6,295 bases of DNA from Verrucomicrobiia bacterium (GTDB taxonomy: Bacteria; Verrucomicrobiota; Verrucomicrobiia; Opitutales; Opitutaceae), in contig JAUHWE010000296.1 of NCBI GenBank assembly GCA_030424825.1, forward strand, positions 1-6,295, in the 5' to 3' direction. The translations under genes and the position numbers were made by a program. Positions 5,963 to 6,295 of this stretch are shown here, one piece after another. Numbering within the stretch: the first letter of the stretch is position 1; every line of letters starts with the position of its first letter. Under the pieces are notes generated by a model. The model did no database searches, was not told the DNA's origin, and saw only the letters and a program-made list of their open reading frames with translations.

Positions 5963-6295
5963 CTAACTCAACATTTTCTCTCGCTTTTTTAGGATTTTGC
6001 GGAGCTTTTTCCGATCTTCTTCGCGGACGATGTACCCTATGCAGTTAGGTTCTCCACAGAGACACGGATGCTCATTCCAATGTTCCAGATCGTATCCGTA
6101 ATTAAATGTCAGCTCCTCGCCCTTTTTAATGTCTCTCAGTGCAACGAACCAGATTTCGCCCTCCACATCATGGGCCTCACAATTCGGATTGCAGGAGTGG
6201 TTGGCAAGGCGGGCTATATTCCAATCGAAATTTCCGTCCAGATCGTGCTTTTCGTTTAAATCGAAAATATAGACCGATCCTTCCTCTGTTTCGGC
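5963..6295 (-). CDS. SET-domain protein-lysine methyltransferase with post-SET motif (5' part cut by window edge)
   Basis: The frame is open from the right edge to TAG at 5965-5963, giving the last 110 residues; the true start lies outside the window. A GTG at 6166 is an internal Val codon, since conserved SET residues precede it. Numbered from the edge, the fragment shows SET motif NHSCNPNC (32-39), the ELTFNYGYD motif (61-69) that carries the catalytic-tyrosine region, and a post-SET motif CLCGEPNC (78-85), i.e. C-x-C-x4-C. Together with Cys35 these cysteines can form the zinc site seen in Suv39/DIM-5-type enzymes. A Lys/Arg-rich tail (91-110) follows. The family uses S-adenosylmethionine to methylate protein lysines; in bacteria, chlamydial NUE and archaeal SET proteins act on histone-like or other proteins. 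The substrate here is unknown. No signal peptide can be judged. Likely co-transcribed with the amidase. Confidence 0.88.
   Translation of the reverse strand, partial: AETEEGSVYIFDLNEKHDLDGNFDWNIARLANHSCNPNCEAHDVEGEIWFVALRDIKKGEELTFNYGYDLEHWNEHPCLCGEPNCIGYIVREEDRKKLRKILKKREKMLS

Noticed and set aside
5963..6166. A complete 67-residue gene starting at GTG 6166
   Set aside because: The same frame stays open to the window edge and holds the conserved NHSCNPNC motif upstream, so this is the tail of a longer SET protein.

Overview
This is an ordinary-looking stretch of bacterial chromosome with seven protein genes and no RNA genes, CRISPR, insertion sequence or phage genes that I can see. Base composition looks balanced (about half G+C by eye). 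A bacterial SET-domain gene, an ABC-F ATPase of the Uup type and a LysM amidase together fit the PVC group (Verrucomicrobiota or relatives). That is an inference from gene content, not a demonstrated assignment.

Layout: a partial uup-type ABC-F ATPase gene runs leftward from 828 and off the left edge. Divergent from it is a long-chain fatty acyl-CoA synthetase gene (1055-2977, +), probably starting 60 bases inside the longest open frame. It converges, with a 17-base gap, on a leftward pair: a bile acid:sodium symporter-family transporter (4452-3517), then a small DoxX-family membrane protein (3450-2995). A 124-base divergent control region (4453-4576) separates this pair from a rightward gene for a small exported protein of unknown function (4577-5053). 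That gene converges, with a 21-base gap, on a second leftward pair: a SET-domain protein, cut by the right edge, followed 9 bases later by an exported LysM-LysM-amidase cell-wall hydrolase (5953-5075).

The genes do not form one pathway. The acyl-CoA synthetase activates fatty acids at the membrane. The symporter and DoxX proteins are both inner-membrane proteins and may be co-transcribed. The amidase works on peptidoglycan in the periplasm. The SET protein is predicted to be a cytoplasmic protein-lysine methyltransferase. The most notable items are the SET domain with an intact post-SET zinc motif encoded next to a cell-wall hydrolase, an operator-like repeat cluster between divergent genes, and a Ser in place of the usual sodium-site Asn in the symporter. 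I did not find convincing evidence of a new defence or mobile system.
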